Shown: positions 42,227-50,646 of the stretch, one piece after another | How positions within the stretch are numbered: position 1 is the stretch's first letter | Layout: each line of letters opens with the position of its first letter | The notes under the pieces: generated by a model | The model's input: the letters and a program-made list of their open reading frames with translations, nothing else | Database searches by the model: none | Told to the model about the DNA's origin: nothing | Origin: Cytophagaceae bacterium | GTDB taxonomy: Bacteria; Bacteroidota; Bacteroidia; Cytophagales; Spirosomataceae | Reading direction: 5' to 3' | Length of the DNA: 64,000 nt | Assembly (NCBI GenBank): GCA_027486845.1 | Contig: JAIXOL010000081.1 | Location: 24,640 to 88,639, forward strand | Position numbers and translations under genes: made by a program

Positions 42227-43264
42227 TTATTTAATATTCGCTTTATCAAGTGCTTCTTGGAAAATTCGAGCATTATTGGTGTGTTCTTGAAAAGTCTCGG
42301 CAAAATTATGATAACCCGAAAAATCTTCTTTTGCACAGAAATACACATATTTGTGGCGTTCGTAATTCAAAACAGCATTCAAAGCTACTGGCTCAGGCAA
42401 TGCAATTGGACCGGGAGGTAAACCTGTATTTTTGTAAGTATTGTATGGCGAATTCACGGCCAAATGTTTATAGAGTATACGACGTAATGAAAAATCGCCA
42501 ACGGCAAACTTAACAGTAGGGTCGGCTTGCAAAGGCATACTTGTGGCCAAACGATTAATATACGCTCCAGCCACTCGAGGCATTTCGTCAACTTTATTTG
42601 TTTCAGATTGCACGATTGAGGCTAAAACTGCCACTTGAATTGGTGTCATATTGATAGAATTTGCTTGAGAAAGGCGTTCGCTCGTCCAATATTTATTGTA
42701 TTCGTCGTGCATTCTTGCCATAAACTTCTCAGGAGTAGTTGTCCATCTGATAAAATAAGTATTCGGCAAAAACATACACATTATTGTGGTTGTATCGAAA
42801 CCGAATTTCTGACAGGCCTCTGGGTTACGTAGTAAATCAACCAATTCTTCGGTTTTAAACTCAAAACGACCACCCATTTTCTTAATCAAATCTGATTTTA
42901 GGCGTACATTATTGAAAGTCAAACGAACTTCGTCCTGCTCGCCTCGGCGTAATTTCCCGATTATTACACGATTACCTGAATTTGGTTTGATGATGTAACG
43001 TCCAGCCTTTACTTTTTCAGGATAATCCATGAATTTTGAGAGAAATTGAAAAGAAATTTCGTCATGAATTACTTTATGTTTATGCAACGAATCAACTACA
43101 TTTTTATAAGTTCCATCAGTGGGAATATACAAAACGAAGTCTTTCTTACCTTCAACATTCAGATTAGCACTATTGGCAACTTGCCAAAAATAAAAGGACA
43201 AAGTAGCTGCTACCGTAGTGACTACTACCAAAGTATAGGCGATGAATTTTCTGTTTTTTAACAT
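42227..43264 (-). CDS. mltG: Endolytic transglycosylase MltG
   Basis: A 345-residue membrane-anchored lytic transglycosylase that cuts nascent peptidoglycan. It has one N-terminal membrane helix (about 8-30), a LysM-like segment and a YceG domain with MFLPNTYFIRW, the catalytic E221 in ASIVQSETNK and ADPTVKFAVGD. The end contains NTYKNTGLPPGPI. Length is typical. Confidence 0.93.
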   Translation of the reverse strand: MLKNRKFIAYTLVVVTTVAATLSFYFWQVANSANLNVEGKKDFVLYIPTDGTYKNVVDSLHKHKVIHDEISFQFLSKFMDYPEKVKAGRYIIKPNSGNRVIIGKLRRGEQDEVRLTFNNVRLKSDLIKKMGGRFEFKTEELVDLLRNPEACQKFGFDTTTIMCMFLPNTYFIRWTTTPEKFMARMHDEYNKYWTSERLSQANSINMTPIQVAVLASIVQSETNKVDEMPRVAGAYINRLATSMPLQADPTVKFAVGDFSLRRILYKHLAVNSPYNTYKNTGLPPGPIALPEPVALNAVLNYERHKYVYFCAKEDFSGYHNFAETFQEHTNNARIFQEALDKANIK

Positions 43265-43332
43265 TTTCTAATTAAATATTTGTAATAGTTTTCAAGATTT
43301 TCTTTTTCAGTTTACTCGGCAACTTTTCTGAT

Positions 43333-44181
43333 TCATAAACAATGGTTGTTTAAAATTTTACCAAACTTCCATTTCTCAGTTTGATTTAGATTATGTACCG
43401 TACTAATTGCGTAGCTGATAAACGCTAGGTGGTTTTCTTCTAAGTGATTTCGGAATGAGTTGAATTCTTTTAGAAATGCAAAGGTAGGAAAGGCATTGTT
43501 ATCTAAGAAAAAAACTTGAGAAGACTTTAAGGAAATTGTAGATTTTTCTGAAACAACTCTTTGGTAAAATCGAGTTATATCGGGTGGCTTTGTGGTAAAT
43601 ATTAGCTCCGCAAGGTTCGGAATCTTCTCAAATCTATCGTCATGGTCTTCCATGCGTGTCCACTTGGCGAAACCTTTTTCTTTTAATTGACTTTCATAAC
43701 GCAAGAAAATACTTAATTTGCTAATAAAAGCAAGCACAGCCATGAGCCTTTGATGGAAAAAAAAGTTGTTTTCTCGAAGCATATCAATGGTCTGATAAAC
43801 CGCACTGATGTTTCCGCCCAACGTATTGTCAATAATGAGATTAAATTTATTTTCGATGCAATGTTTGATTAAGCGTTCAGTCCAGTCCGAAGCATAAGGA
43901 TTTATGAGATTAGCGGCATTTTGAAGTGTTTCGGGGTTTTGCTGGAGGAAAGCATAAGCAGGATGATAAAGACGAAGGTCGTCAGTGCTGATAAAAATGA
44001 AGTCTTTTTGAAATTCTTTTTTAATTTCGTTTACCAAGAAAGATTTTCCAGAGCCATGTTGTCCACCTAAAATTATACCTATTGGATATATTGATGGTTC
44101 TTTTTCAAAAAGATATTTCTTTTTAATTTTCTCAAAAACTCTCTCACTAAATTCTCTTGACAATTCGATATTGTATTCCAT
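43333..44181 (-). CDS. Zeta-toxin-like P-loop kinase
   Basis: A 282-residue protein with a Walker A GGQHGSGKS (39-47), then FISTDDLRLYHPAY, as in zeta toxins that phosphorylate UDP-N-acetylglucosamine and block peptidoglycan synthesis. LIIDNTLGG is at the usual position of the catalytic Arg/Asp loop. The frame is intact. Its ATG overlaps by one base the TAA of the small upstream gene, which looks like its antitoxin but carries in-frame stops. Zeta alone could be toxic, so the module may be inactive or regulated otherwise. Confidence 0.8.
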   Translation of the reverse strand: MEYNIELSREFSERVFEKIKKKYLFEKEPSIYPIGIILGGQHGSGKSFLVNEIKKEFQKDFIFISTDDLRLYHPAYAFLQQNPETLQNAANLINPYASDWTERLIKHCIENKFNLIIDNTLGGNISAVYQTIDMLRENNFFFHQRLMAVLAFISKLSIFLRYESQLKEKGFAKWTRMEDHDDRFEKIPNLAELIFTTKPPDITRFYQRVVSEKSTISLKSSQVFFLDNNAFPTFAFLKEFNSFRNHLEENHLAFISYAISTVHNLNQTEKWKFGKILNNHCL

Positions 44182-44540
44182 TACCTCCTTAACTTTTCAA
44201 TCACTTTAGCCTCTTTCATTAACCTAATCAATAGTGCTTGTCTTTCTTTTAGTGAATATTTAAAATACTTACTTCGTTCACGTATCAATTCTATACTGGC
44301 ACTTTCCCAAGCAATTAATTTTGCTTCATCTATTTTCTGATTTTCCTCTTCTCGAAGTTCGAGTAAAGAGTAGCCCGCAATCACTTCCGCAAAATAATTT
44401 TAGAGGTTTTCGGCCATTAAAAATTCATCTTTCCAAGAGAGAGGAAGAAATGGCACGCTGATTTTAACCAATTGGCTTTCAATTTCTTGCCAATCCATCG
44501 AATCACTCTTGGGAAGTTATTTTTCGGTTAATGCTACCAT
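44181..44540 (-). pseudogene. Antitoxin of the zeta module with two in-frame TAA codons
   Basis: A single 120-codon frame runs from the ATG at 44540 to the TAA at 44181-44183, interrupted by TAA at 44517-44519 and 44400-44402. The parts between read as one helical, charged protein: MDWQEIESQL ... KDEFLMAENL, then NYFAEVIAGYSLLELREEEN and KRLMKEAKVI-type ends. A GTG at 44384 could still start the last 67 codons. The junction TAATG with the zeta gene indicates translational coupling. Confidence 0.6.
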
Positions 44541-44578
44541 AATTCTATATTTTTATCAAATATAATTATTTCCAGAAA

Positions 44579-45940
44579 CTATACCAATCGACTAATTATC
44601 TGTTCGATAGACAGTTTTTCCTGCTCACCCAAAGTCATATTTTTAAGTATTAATTCGCCCGATTGCATTTCGTCTGAACCTACAACGATTACAAACGGAA
44701 TATTCTTTCGATTGGCGTAATCAAACTGCTTTTTGATTTTTACTGATTCTGGATAAATTTCCGCATTGATGCCGGCATCACGCAATTTCTTTAGGATTGG
44801 CAAAGAATATTTTTCAGCTTCAGCATCAAAATTAGTCAATAAAACTTTGGTTGTAACTGACTGATTTTCACGAAACAAGCCTAATTCTTCCATCACATCA
44901 AAAATACGGTCAACGCCCAACGAAATACCAACTCCTGAAAGTCCAGGCATTCCGAAAGTACCAGTTAGATTATCATAACGACCTCCGCCTGAAATACTAC
45001 CAATCTGTATGCCGTTGGCTTTTACCTCAAAAATTGCTCCTGTATAATAGCTCAGTCCACGAGCAAGGGTAATGTCAAGTTGCGTATTGGCGTTTTCTAA
45101 ACCAAAACTTTGCACCAAAGACCAAACTTTCTCCAATTCCTCAATACCTTTCAAACCAGTTTCAGAATCTTTCAACCAAGACCTTAGTTTTTCAAACACT
45201 TGGCTATCAGCTCCTTGTATTTTAAAAACCGGCTGCAATTTCTCAATAGATTCTTCTGAAAAACCACGCTCACGGAGTTCATCCTCTACTTTTTCTTTCC
45301 CGATTTTATCTAATTTATCAATTGCGACAGTTAGCGGCACTTCACTACCCTTCACTCCTATTACTTCCGCAATACCCGATAAAATTTTACGGTTATTGAT
45401 TTTAATAGTAAAATCTTTGATGCCCAAGTTTTGCAAAATTTCCTGCAACATCAACACAATTTCGGCTTCACAAATCAACGAATCCGTACCTACTACATCG
45501 GCATCACATTGATAAAACTCACGATAACGGCCTTTTTGAGGGCGGTCGGCACGCCAAACTGGCTGAATCTGATAACGCTTAAATGGCATCACCAAATCGT
45601 TGCGGTTCATGACCACAAAGCGAGCAAACGGAACGGTAAGGTCATAACGCAAACCTTTTTCAGCAATTTTGGGCATGATTTTTCTAGAACCATCTTCTAA
45701 ATCTTTTGGGGTCAAATCCTTTGAAAAATCGCCCGAATTTAAGATTTTGAATAAAAGTTGGTCGCCTTCATCGCCATATTTTCCCATCAAAACCGAAAGA
45801 TTTTCAATAGTTGGCGTTTCGATTGGTTGAAAACCGAATTTCTGAAAAGTACGCTTAATAGTATCAAAAATATAATTTCGCTTGACCATAACCGACGGCC
45901 CAAAATCTCTCGTTCCTCTTGCTAAACTTGGTTTACTCAT
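44579..45940 (-). CDS. hisS: Histidyl-tRNA synthetase
   Basis: A 453-residue class II synthetase that charges tRNA-His. It contains SLARGTRDFGP at the N-terminus, motif 1 and 2 segments (TVPFARFV; KGRYREFYQCDADVVG), the His-binding ARGLSYYTGAIFEV and GGGRYDNLTG, and a C-terminal anticodon-binding domain with NRKNIPFVIVVGSDE. A TAnnTTTG box lies about 90 bases upstream. Confidence 0.97.
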   Translation of the reverse strand: MSKPSLARGTRDFGPSVMVKRNYIFDTIKRTFQKFGFQPIETPTIENLSVLMGKYGDEGDQLLFKILNSGDFSKDLTPKDLEDGSRKIMPKIAEKGLRYDLTVPFARFVVMNRNDLVMPFKRYQIQPVWRADRPQKGRYREFYQCDADVVGTDSLICEAEIVLMLQEILQNLGIKDFTIKINNRKILSGIAEVIGVKGSEVPLTVAIDKLDKIGKEKVEDELRERGFSEESIEKLQPVFKIQGADSQVFEKLRSWLKDSETGLKGIEELEKVWSLVQSFGLENANTQLDITLARGLSYYTGAIFEVKANGIQIGSISGGGRYDNLTGTFGMPGLSGVGISLGVDRIFDVMEELGLFRENQSVTTKVLLTNFDAEAEKYSLPILKKLRDAGINAEIYPESVKIKKQFDYANRKNIPFVIVVGSDEMQSGELILKNMTLGEQEKLSIEQIISRLV

Positions 45941-46031
45941 TTTATTTTTTGAATTTACAAGGGTTTACACCCTAAAACACTGCAAGAAAATGCTATACAG
46001 ACGTTTTTTTTATAATTATTTTTTTCAATCA

Positions 46032-46039
46032 CAAAATTA
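46032..46039 (-). promoter_or_regulatory. Candidate -7 box for hisS
   Basis: Minus strand TAATTTTG matches TAnnTTTG, with hisS starting 92 bases downstream. It is back to back with the box at 46085. Confidence 0.35.
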
Positions 46040-46084
46040 GCTTAAAAAAGTCATTGTTAATTATTAAATGTTAATTGATTTTCG

Positions 46085-46092
46085 TAGCTTTG
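46085..46092 (+). promoter_or_regulatory. Candidate -7 box for the small basic gene
   Basis: TAGCTTTG, followed by C, matches the consensus well. It implies a leader of about 110 bases before the ATG at 46210. No -33 box at exact spacing. Confidence 0.45.
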
Positions 46093-46209
46093 CACCCTAA
46101 TTTTGCCCCAAGCCCCTCAAAAAGGGTCTTTCGATATTCTAAAAAATTTTTTACTATGCTCTGATTCTCCATTAGTAAATGGGTTTTAGGGTCTAAAATA
46201 CATAATACA

Positions 46210-46353
46210 ATGGCAGTAACACAGTTGAAGCGTAAAGCAAAAAGAAACCAAGCAGTAGCTAAAAATAGAATTGCAACAATCAAACGTTTATCTTTGAAAT
46301 TAGATATCAAGCGTGTTGATATTGAGGCATTGAAAGCAGAATTTACAAAATAA
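46210..46353 (+). CDS. 47-residue highly basic protein, unknown function
   Basis: Starts MAVTQLKRKAKRNQAVAKNR and ends KAEFTK; 14 of 47 residues are Lys or Arg, and no Cys, Trp or Pro occurs. It looks like a nucleic-acid- or ribosome-binding helix pair. I believe similar short proteins are conserved in Cytophagales, but this could not be checked. It has a TAnnTTTG box, a long leader and its own terminator, all signs of a real gene. A longer antisense frame over the same bases is a shadow. Confidence 0.65.
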   Translation: MAVTQLKRKAKRNQAVAKNRIATIKRLSLKLDIKRVDIEALKAEFTK

Positions 46354-46376
46354 TTCTTGCGGTTCGTTTACCGAAT

Positions 46377-46411
46377 AAAAAAAGAGATACTCGACGAGTA
46401 TCTCTTTTTTT
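46377..46411. terminator. Bidirectional terminator
   Basis: AAAAAAAGAGATACTCG pairs with CGAGTATCTCTTTTTTT almost without a loop base; the A/T runs serve both convergent genes. Confidence 0.85.
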
Positions 46412-46431
46412 ATTGATTCGATAATAAACAG

Positions 46432-46791
46432 TTAATCAGATTGAGACTTTGAATTATCTATTTTTGTAATCGAGAGTTTCTGATTTATTCTTTTATCTCT
46501 TTGTTTAAGAGCCCTCTTAATAAGTTTTTTGTTTTCCATTCTTACCTTAAAAATAATGGCTTGCCCAAATACACATAATCCACCATTAATCATAATTAGG
46601 CTATAACTGCCAAGCAAAAACCAACGTAAAAACGGAGAATTAGTATGTTTTAGATTTGCAGCTTCGCTAAAAATACTCAGTCCAAAACCAATTAATATTA
46701 AGCCACCAACAGCACTAAAAAGCCATTTGGTATAAAGACTCATTCGTTTCAACATTTTTTTTCCTGGTGGTTTTTGATTTTTAACTTCCAT
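46432..46791 (-). CDS. Small two-helix membrane protein, unknown function
   Basis: A 119-residue protein: basic N-terminus (KNQKPPGKKMLKRM), two membrane helices (about 24-44 and 57-80) and a basic C-terminal tail (ENKKLIKRALKQRDKR). No family recognised. It is monocistronic and convergent with the small basic gene. Confidence 0.6.
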   Translation of the reverse strand: MEVKNQKPPGKKMLKRMSLYTKWLFSAVGGLILIGFGLSIFSEAANLKHTNSPFLRWFLLGSYSLIMINGGLCVFGQAIIFKVRMENKKLIKRALKQRDKRINQKLSITKIDNSKSQSD

Positions 46792-46970
46792 CTTCTTGAA
46801 TCTTTATTGGTATCGGTGTAAAATCTAAGCACAAAAATAACTAATTTTGAGAAATAAACAGAACAATTATCAATTATCAATTAGCAGTTATTTGTTGCTT
46901 TTAGTTTTTAACAATTTGATAATCAACATTTTGTGTTGTTTCTCAAAAAAAATACGACTTAATTAAAACT

Positions 46971-46998
46971 CAGAACTCAGAACTCAGAACTCAGAACT
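46971..46998. repeat. Four tandem copies of a 7-bp repeat
   Basis: CAGAACT is repeated four times perfectly, ending 8 bases before the methyltransferase ATG. The unit is not a multiple of 3, and the copy number would change leader spacing. Confidence 0.8.
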
Positions 46999-47006
46999 CT
47001 CAACCC

Positions 47007-47792
47007 ATGGGCAAAATTATTAGTTTTTTACTCCGATTTATACCTCGAAAATACCTTCAATTATTCAGTCATATTCCGCTCAAAATTTACACTTTTTTCT
47101 TGAAAGGAAATAATGTTGAATGCCCAGTTTGTGATGCCAAACTAACAAAATTTTTGCCTTATGGACGTTTAGTTTCTCGTCCGAATGCCCTTTGCCCAAA
47201 TTGTTTAGCTCTCGAACGCCACCGTTTGATGGCTTTATATATGAAACAGCGAACAAACTTTTATACTGCAGGACACTCAGGCAGCCTTCCACTAAAAGTA
47301 CTACATGTTGCCCCTGAATATTGTTTCATTGACCGTTTCGAAGAAATGAAAAATTTGGAATACATCACGGCCGATATTGAGTCGCCCTTAGCAAAAGTAA
47401 AAATGGATATTCATGAAATTCCGTTTGAGGCAAATACTTTTGATGTAGCCATTTGCAATCACGTAATGGAACACGTAGATGATTATCACAAAGCGATGTC
47501 GGAACTTTATAGAGTTTTGAAACCAAACAGCTGGGCAATTATACAATCACCACAAGACTGGACAAAAGCACATACTTTTGAAGACCCGACCATCACCGAT
47601 CCAAGGGAACGTGAGCGAGTTTTTTGGCAAAATGACCACCTCCGTCTATTCGGTCGTGATTATGGTCGTGAACTCGAAAAAGCAGGTTTTACGGTAAAAG
47701 AAGATGATTTTGTAATGAAAATGTCTAAAGATTTAGTGAAACGCTACTCATTGCCGAGCGAAGAAATTGTTTATTTTTGTGAGAAAAAGTAG
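47007..47792 (+). CDS. SAM-dependent methyltransferase with zinc-ribbon-like N-terminus
   Basis: A 261-residue class I methyltransferase. The N-terminal four-Cys module (C39, C42, C63, C66; VECPVCDAK ... ALCPNCLALERHR) precedes a Rossmann core (VLHVAPEYCF, ADIESPLAKVKMDIHEIPF, FDVAICNHVMEHV). The HVMEHVDD strand matches Methyltransf_11 enzymes. It heads the glycan-related cluster of this region, so a lipid or sugar target is possible (inference). Confidence 0.85.
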   Translation: MGKIISFLLRFIPRKYLQLFSHIPLKIYTFFLKGNNVECPVCDAKLTKFLPYGRLVSRPNALCPNCLALERHRLMALYMKQRTNFYTAGHSGSLPLKVLHVAPEYCFIDRFEEMKNLEYITADIESPLAKVKMDIHEIPFEANTFDVAICNHVMEHVDDYHKAMSELYRVLKPNSWAIIQSPQDWTKAHTFEDPTITDPRERERVFWQNDHLRLFGRDYGRELEKAGFTVKEDDFVMKMSKDLVKRYSLPSEEIVYFCEKK

Positions 47793-47807
47793 GTAAATAA
47801 TGGAAAA

Positions 47808-47824
47808 GCGGAACGCCGCCCGTT
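47808..47824. repeat. GC-rich dispersed repeat, copy B
   Basis: GCGGAACGCCGCCCGTT, one base different from copy A at 29041-29057. It lies in the spacer before the first SDR gene. Confidence 0.5.
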
Positions 47825-47915
47825 GAAAATTAATAATGAGAAATTATTAATTGGCCACATTCAATTATTCATCGCACGGTCGACCCCATTTTAATTATAC
47901 ATTAACATTCAACCT

Positions 47916-48668
47916 ATGAGATTTAAAGACAAAGTAGTAATTATTACAGGAGGAAACTCTGGTATTGGCAAAGCAACAGCCCTTTTATTTGCTAAAGAAG
48001 GAGCTAAAGTAATGGTTGCCGATTTAGCAGAAAAAATGAGCAATGAACTCGTTGAGGAAATAGAAGCTACTGGCCTTCATGTGTCATTCATTAGAGTAAA
48101 CGTAACCAATCTAGACGACGTGCAACGCATGATTGAACAGACAATCAGCATTTTAGGGAGTTTTGATATTTTGGTTAATTCGGCTGGAATTCTCGGGCCT
48201 CGCATCCGAACAGATAAATATCCAGAAGAAGATTTTGATAAGGTAATCAATGTAAATGTAAAGGGACTTTGGAACTGCATGAAAGTGGCTTTGCAGCATT
48301 TCATAACTCAGCGTAGTGGAAATATAGTAAATATCGCATCAGTGGCTGGGCATTTGGGCATGGTTGGACATATTGCCTATTCGGCGAGTAAGCACGCTGT
48401 AATCGGAATGACCAAAACTGCAGGTATTGAATATGCCAAGCACGGTATCAGAATTAATGCTGTTTGCCCTGGGTTCACACAAACACCAATGCTTGAAGGT
48501 GCAGATAGCGATGTTGCTTATATGGAGGCACTTCAATATGCAACGCCTATGAAACGCTTTGGCAAACCTGAAGAAATTGCAAGTGCAATTTTGTATTTGG
48601 CCGCTGATGAATCTTCGTTTATGACAGGTCAGAGCATGATTTTAGATGGTGGTTTAATTTTGCAGTAG
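47916..48668 (+). CDS. SDR family oxidoreductase
   Basis: A 250-residue classical short-chain dehydrogenase. NAD(P) motif TGGNSGIG is at 11-18, NSAG at 88-91, and the active-site S142, Y155 and K159 (YSASK) are present. An acidic residue after the second strand (VADLAEK) hints at NAD rather than NADP. The C-terminus has FMTGQSMILDGG. Substrate unknown. A second SDR lies 240 bases downstream. Confidence 0.92.
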   Translation: MRFKDKVVIITGGNSGIGKATALLFAKEGAKVMVADLAEKMSNELVEEIEATGLHVSFIRVNVTNLDDVQRMIEQTISILGSFDILVNSAGILGPRIRTDKYPEEDFDKVINVNVKGLWNCMKVALQHFITQRSGNIVNIASVAGHLGMVGHIAYSASKHAVIGMTKTAGIEYAKHGIRINAVCPGFTQTPMLEGADSDVAYMEALQYATPMKRFGKPEEIASAILYLAADESSFMTGQSMILDGGLILQ

Positions 48669-48756
48669 AATACTTATTATTTAACCGCTTACCAAATAGA
48701 TTTACGAAGCGGCCATATATTGCAAATATTTTATTGCATTTATAATCATTGCAATA

Positions 48757-48885
48757 ATGACGCTAATTATTGAAAATGTTTGTCCCGAAAAAGCAGTAGA
48801 TAATGTGATTAAGTACTTCATCAATGGCTTCGCAATTGGTAGTTTTGTGCCTATGTTAATTGTGAAATCTAAAGATTTGGATTAA
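48757..48885 (+). CDS. Possible 42-residue membrane peptide
   Basis: Reads from ATG MTLIIENVCPEKAVDNV, then a hydrophobic segment FINGFAIGSFVPMLIV. The frame is open upstream to about 48700 with more hydrophobic codons but no standard start. It could be a remnant of a larger membrane protein. No family match. Confidence 0.3.
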   Translation: MTLIIENVCPEKAVDNVIKYFINGFAIGSFVPMLIVKSKDLD

Positions 48886-48909
48886 AATTATTGAACAACA
48901 AAACCAAAT

Positions 48910-49671
48910 ATGAAAAACACATTCGATTTAACAAATAAAGTTGCCGTAATTACGGGTGCGAGCAAAGGGATTGGCGAGGCAATTGCCCGAATATATGCTG
49001 CTTATGGAGCAAAAGTGGTCATTAGTAGTAGAAAACAACCCGATTTAGATGTATTGACTGCCGAAATAAATGCCGAAGGTGGAGAGTGCGTAGGCATTGC
49101 CGCCAATACTGGCGATATGGCTCAACTCCGAAATTTGGTTTATAAATGCGTAGAAATTTACGGTGGAATAGATATTTTGGTTAATAATGCTGCAACGAAT
49201 CCAGTTTACGGGCCCTCACTTGATTGTTCGGAAAGTGCTTTCGATAAAATCATGCAAGTAAATGTAAAAGCTCCTTTTGAATTAGCAAAGATGGTGCATC
49301 CAATCATGAAATCTCGAGGTGGTGGAAGCGTAATAAATATTAGTAGTATCGCTGGCACAACACCCGACCCAGGTTTGGGTATGTATAGTGTAAGTAAGGC
49401 TTCGTTGAATATGCTAACCAAAGTTTTGGCCAAAGAATGGGGGTCAGATGGTATCAGAGTGAATGCAATCGCCCCTGGTTTGATAAAAACAAAATTTAGT
49501 CAAGCACTTTGGGACAACGAAAAAACTTTGGCTCATTTTACAAAAAATCTTCCTATTGCCCGCATGGGAAGTGTAGAAGAGATTTCGCCGATGGCACTCT
49601 ATTTGGCTTCAGCGGCGTCTGGCTATACAACTGGTGGTATTTTTGCCATTGATGGGGGTACAATAATATAA
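48910..49671 (+). CDS. SDR family oxidoreductase (second)
   Basis: A 253-residue classical SDR. TGASKGIG is at 15-22, NNAA at 92-95, and S146, Y159 and K163 form the active site. A basic residue follows the second strand (SSRKQ), which favours NADP. The end is GYTTGGIFAIDGG. It is clearly different from the SDR at 47916, so the pair is not a recent duplication. Confidence 0.92.
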   Translation: MKNTFDLTNKVAVITGASKGIGEAIARIYAAYGAKVVISSRKQPDLDVLTAEINAEGGECVGIAANTGDMAQLRNLVYKCVEIYGGIDILVNNAATNPVYGPSLDCSESAFDKIMQVNVKAPFELAKMVHPIMKSRGGGSVINISSIAGTTPDPGLGMYSVSKASLNMLTKVLAKEWGSDGIRVNAIAPGLIKTKFSQALWDNEKTLAHFTKNLPIARMGSVEEISPMALYLASAASGYTTGGIFAIDGGTII

Positions 49672-49688
49672 GGGAGGTTTTCTGGCAA

Positions 49689-49762
49689 TCGGCTTTCGCT
49701 TGTCAGCTTTATTTTATAAGTTTAAATTGTATAAATTCCGATGGCTGACTGCCGAAAGCCGA
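49689..49762. repeat. Imperfect inverted repeat between SDR and DUF5672 genes
   Basis: TCGGCTTTCGCTTGTCAGC (from 49689) is repeated inverted as GCTGACTGCCGAAAGCCGA (49744-49762) with few mismatches across a 36-base AT-rich loop. Confidence 0.55.
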
Positions 49763-49771
49763 AGTAATAGA

Positions 49772-50587
49772 ATGAGCGTTTGCGTAATAATTCCGATTTA
49801 TCAAGAAAAACTGAGTAAGACTGAAGAGATTTCGCTTGCACAGGGAATACGTGTATTGGGGCATTATCCAGTTATCGTGATAAAGCCCAAATCTCTAAAT
49901 ATCAAATATTTACAGCAACAATATTCGCAGATTCAATTTGAGTCGTTTGAGGATTCTTTCTTCAAAAGTACACTTTCTTATAATAAACTCATGCTTTCGG
50001 AAGAGTTTTATATTCGTTTTTTGAAATACGATTATATGCTTATTTATCAGTTAGATGCTTTTGTTTTTCGTGATGAACTCAATTATTGGTGTCAGCAAGG
50101 ATATGATTATATTGGGGCTCCGTGGCGAATTGAGATAGATTTCGAATCGAAAATCAAGGAATTTATTTGGAATGTAAAAAAGAAAATCGCTCTCTGGTTC
50201 GACCTAAAAGAGGAACTTTATGGTAAATATGGCCCTAAAGAAATCATTATGAAACGAACCGTTGGTAATGGTGGGTTTTCGTTGAGAAAAACTAAGAAAT
50301 TACTTAGTATGATTCCAAAAAACCAGCAAAAAATTAAAGAATATCTCGAAAAAGTAAAGACACACCCTTCATATAATGAAGATATGTTTTGGGGAATTGA
50401 GTTGAACCGTTATGTTCCACAACTAAAAATCCCCAATTGGCGAACAGCACTGAAATTTGGCGTTGAACACATGCCCGAAAAAGCATTTCGTCTCAATAGA
50501 GGCCTGCCATTTGGATGCCATGCGTGGGATATTTATGAAACTGATTTTTGGAAAAAAGAGATAGAAAAGTTGGGATATAAATTTTGA
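49772..50587 (+). CDS. DUF5672 family protein, putative glycosyltransferase
   Basis: A 271-residue soluble protein starting MSVCVIIPIYQEKLS at the ATG at 49772; upstream open codons run through the inverted repeat and are not used. It contains YDYMLIYQLDAFVFRDEL with an acidic site, the conserved YIGAPWR and VGNGGFSLRKTK, then EDMFW, as in DUF5672 proteins with a GT-A-like layout. It stands beside GT9 and GT4 genes, which supports a role in glycan assembly. Confidence 0.82.
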   Translation: MSVCVIIPIYQEKLSKTEEISLAQGIRVLGHYPVIVIKPKSLNIKYLQQQYSQIQFESFEDSFFKSTLSYNKLMLSEEFYIRFLKYDYMLIYQLDAFVFRDELNYWCQQGYDYIGAPWRIEIDFESKIKEFIWNVKKKIALWFDLKEELYGKYGPKEIIMKRTVGNGGFSLRKTKKLLSMIPKNQQKIKEYLEKVKTHPSYNEDMFWGIELNRYVPQLKIPNWRTALKFGVEHMPEKAFRLNRGLPFGCHAWDIYETDFWKKEIEKLGYKF

Positions 50588-50646
50588 TTTGCTCTACTCA
50601 TTTTAAAATGATAGGTTGAAAACCTTTCCTTCGAAATAAACACTTT

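Noticed and set aside
46071..46310. 79-codon minus-strand frame
   Set aside because: It is antisense to the 47-residue basic gene, whose promoter box and terminator support the plus strand.
46971..46998. CRISPR-like repeat array
   Set aside because: Four contiguous 7-bp units without spacers form a simple tandem repeat; no CRISPR array or cas gene was seen anywhere.
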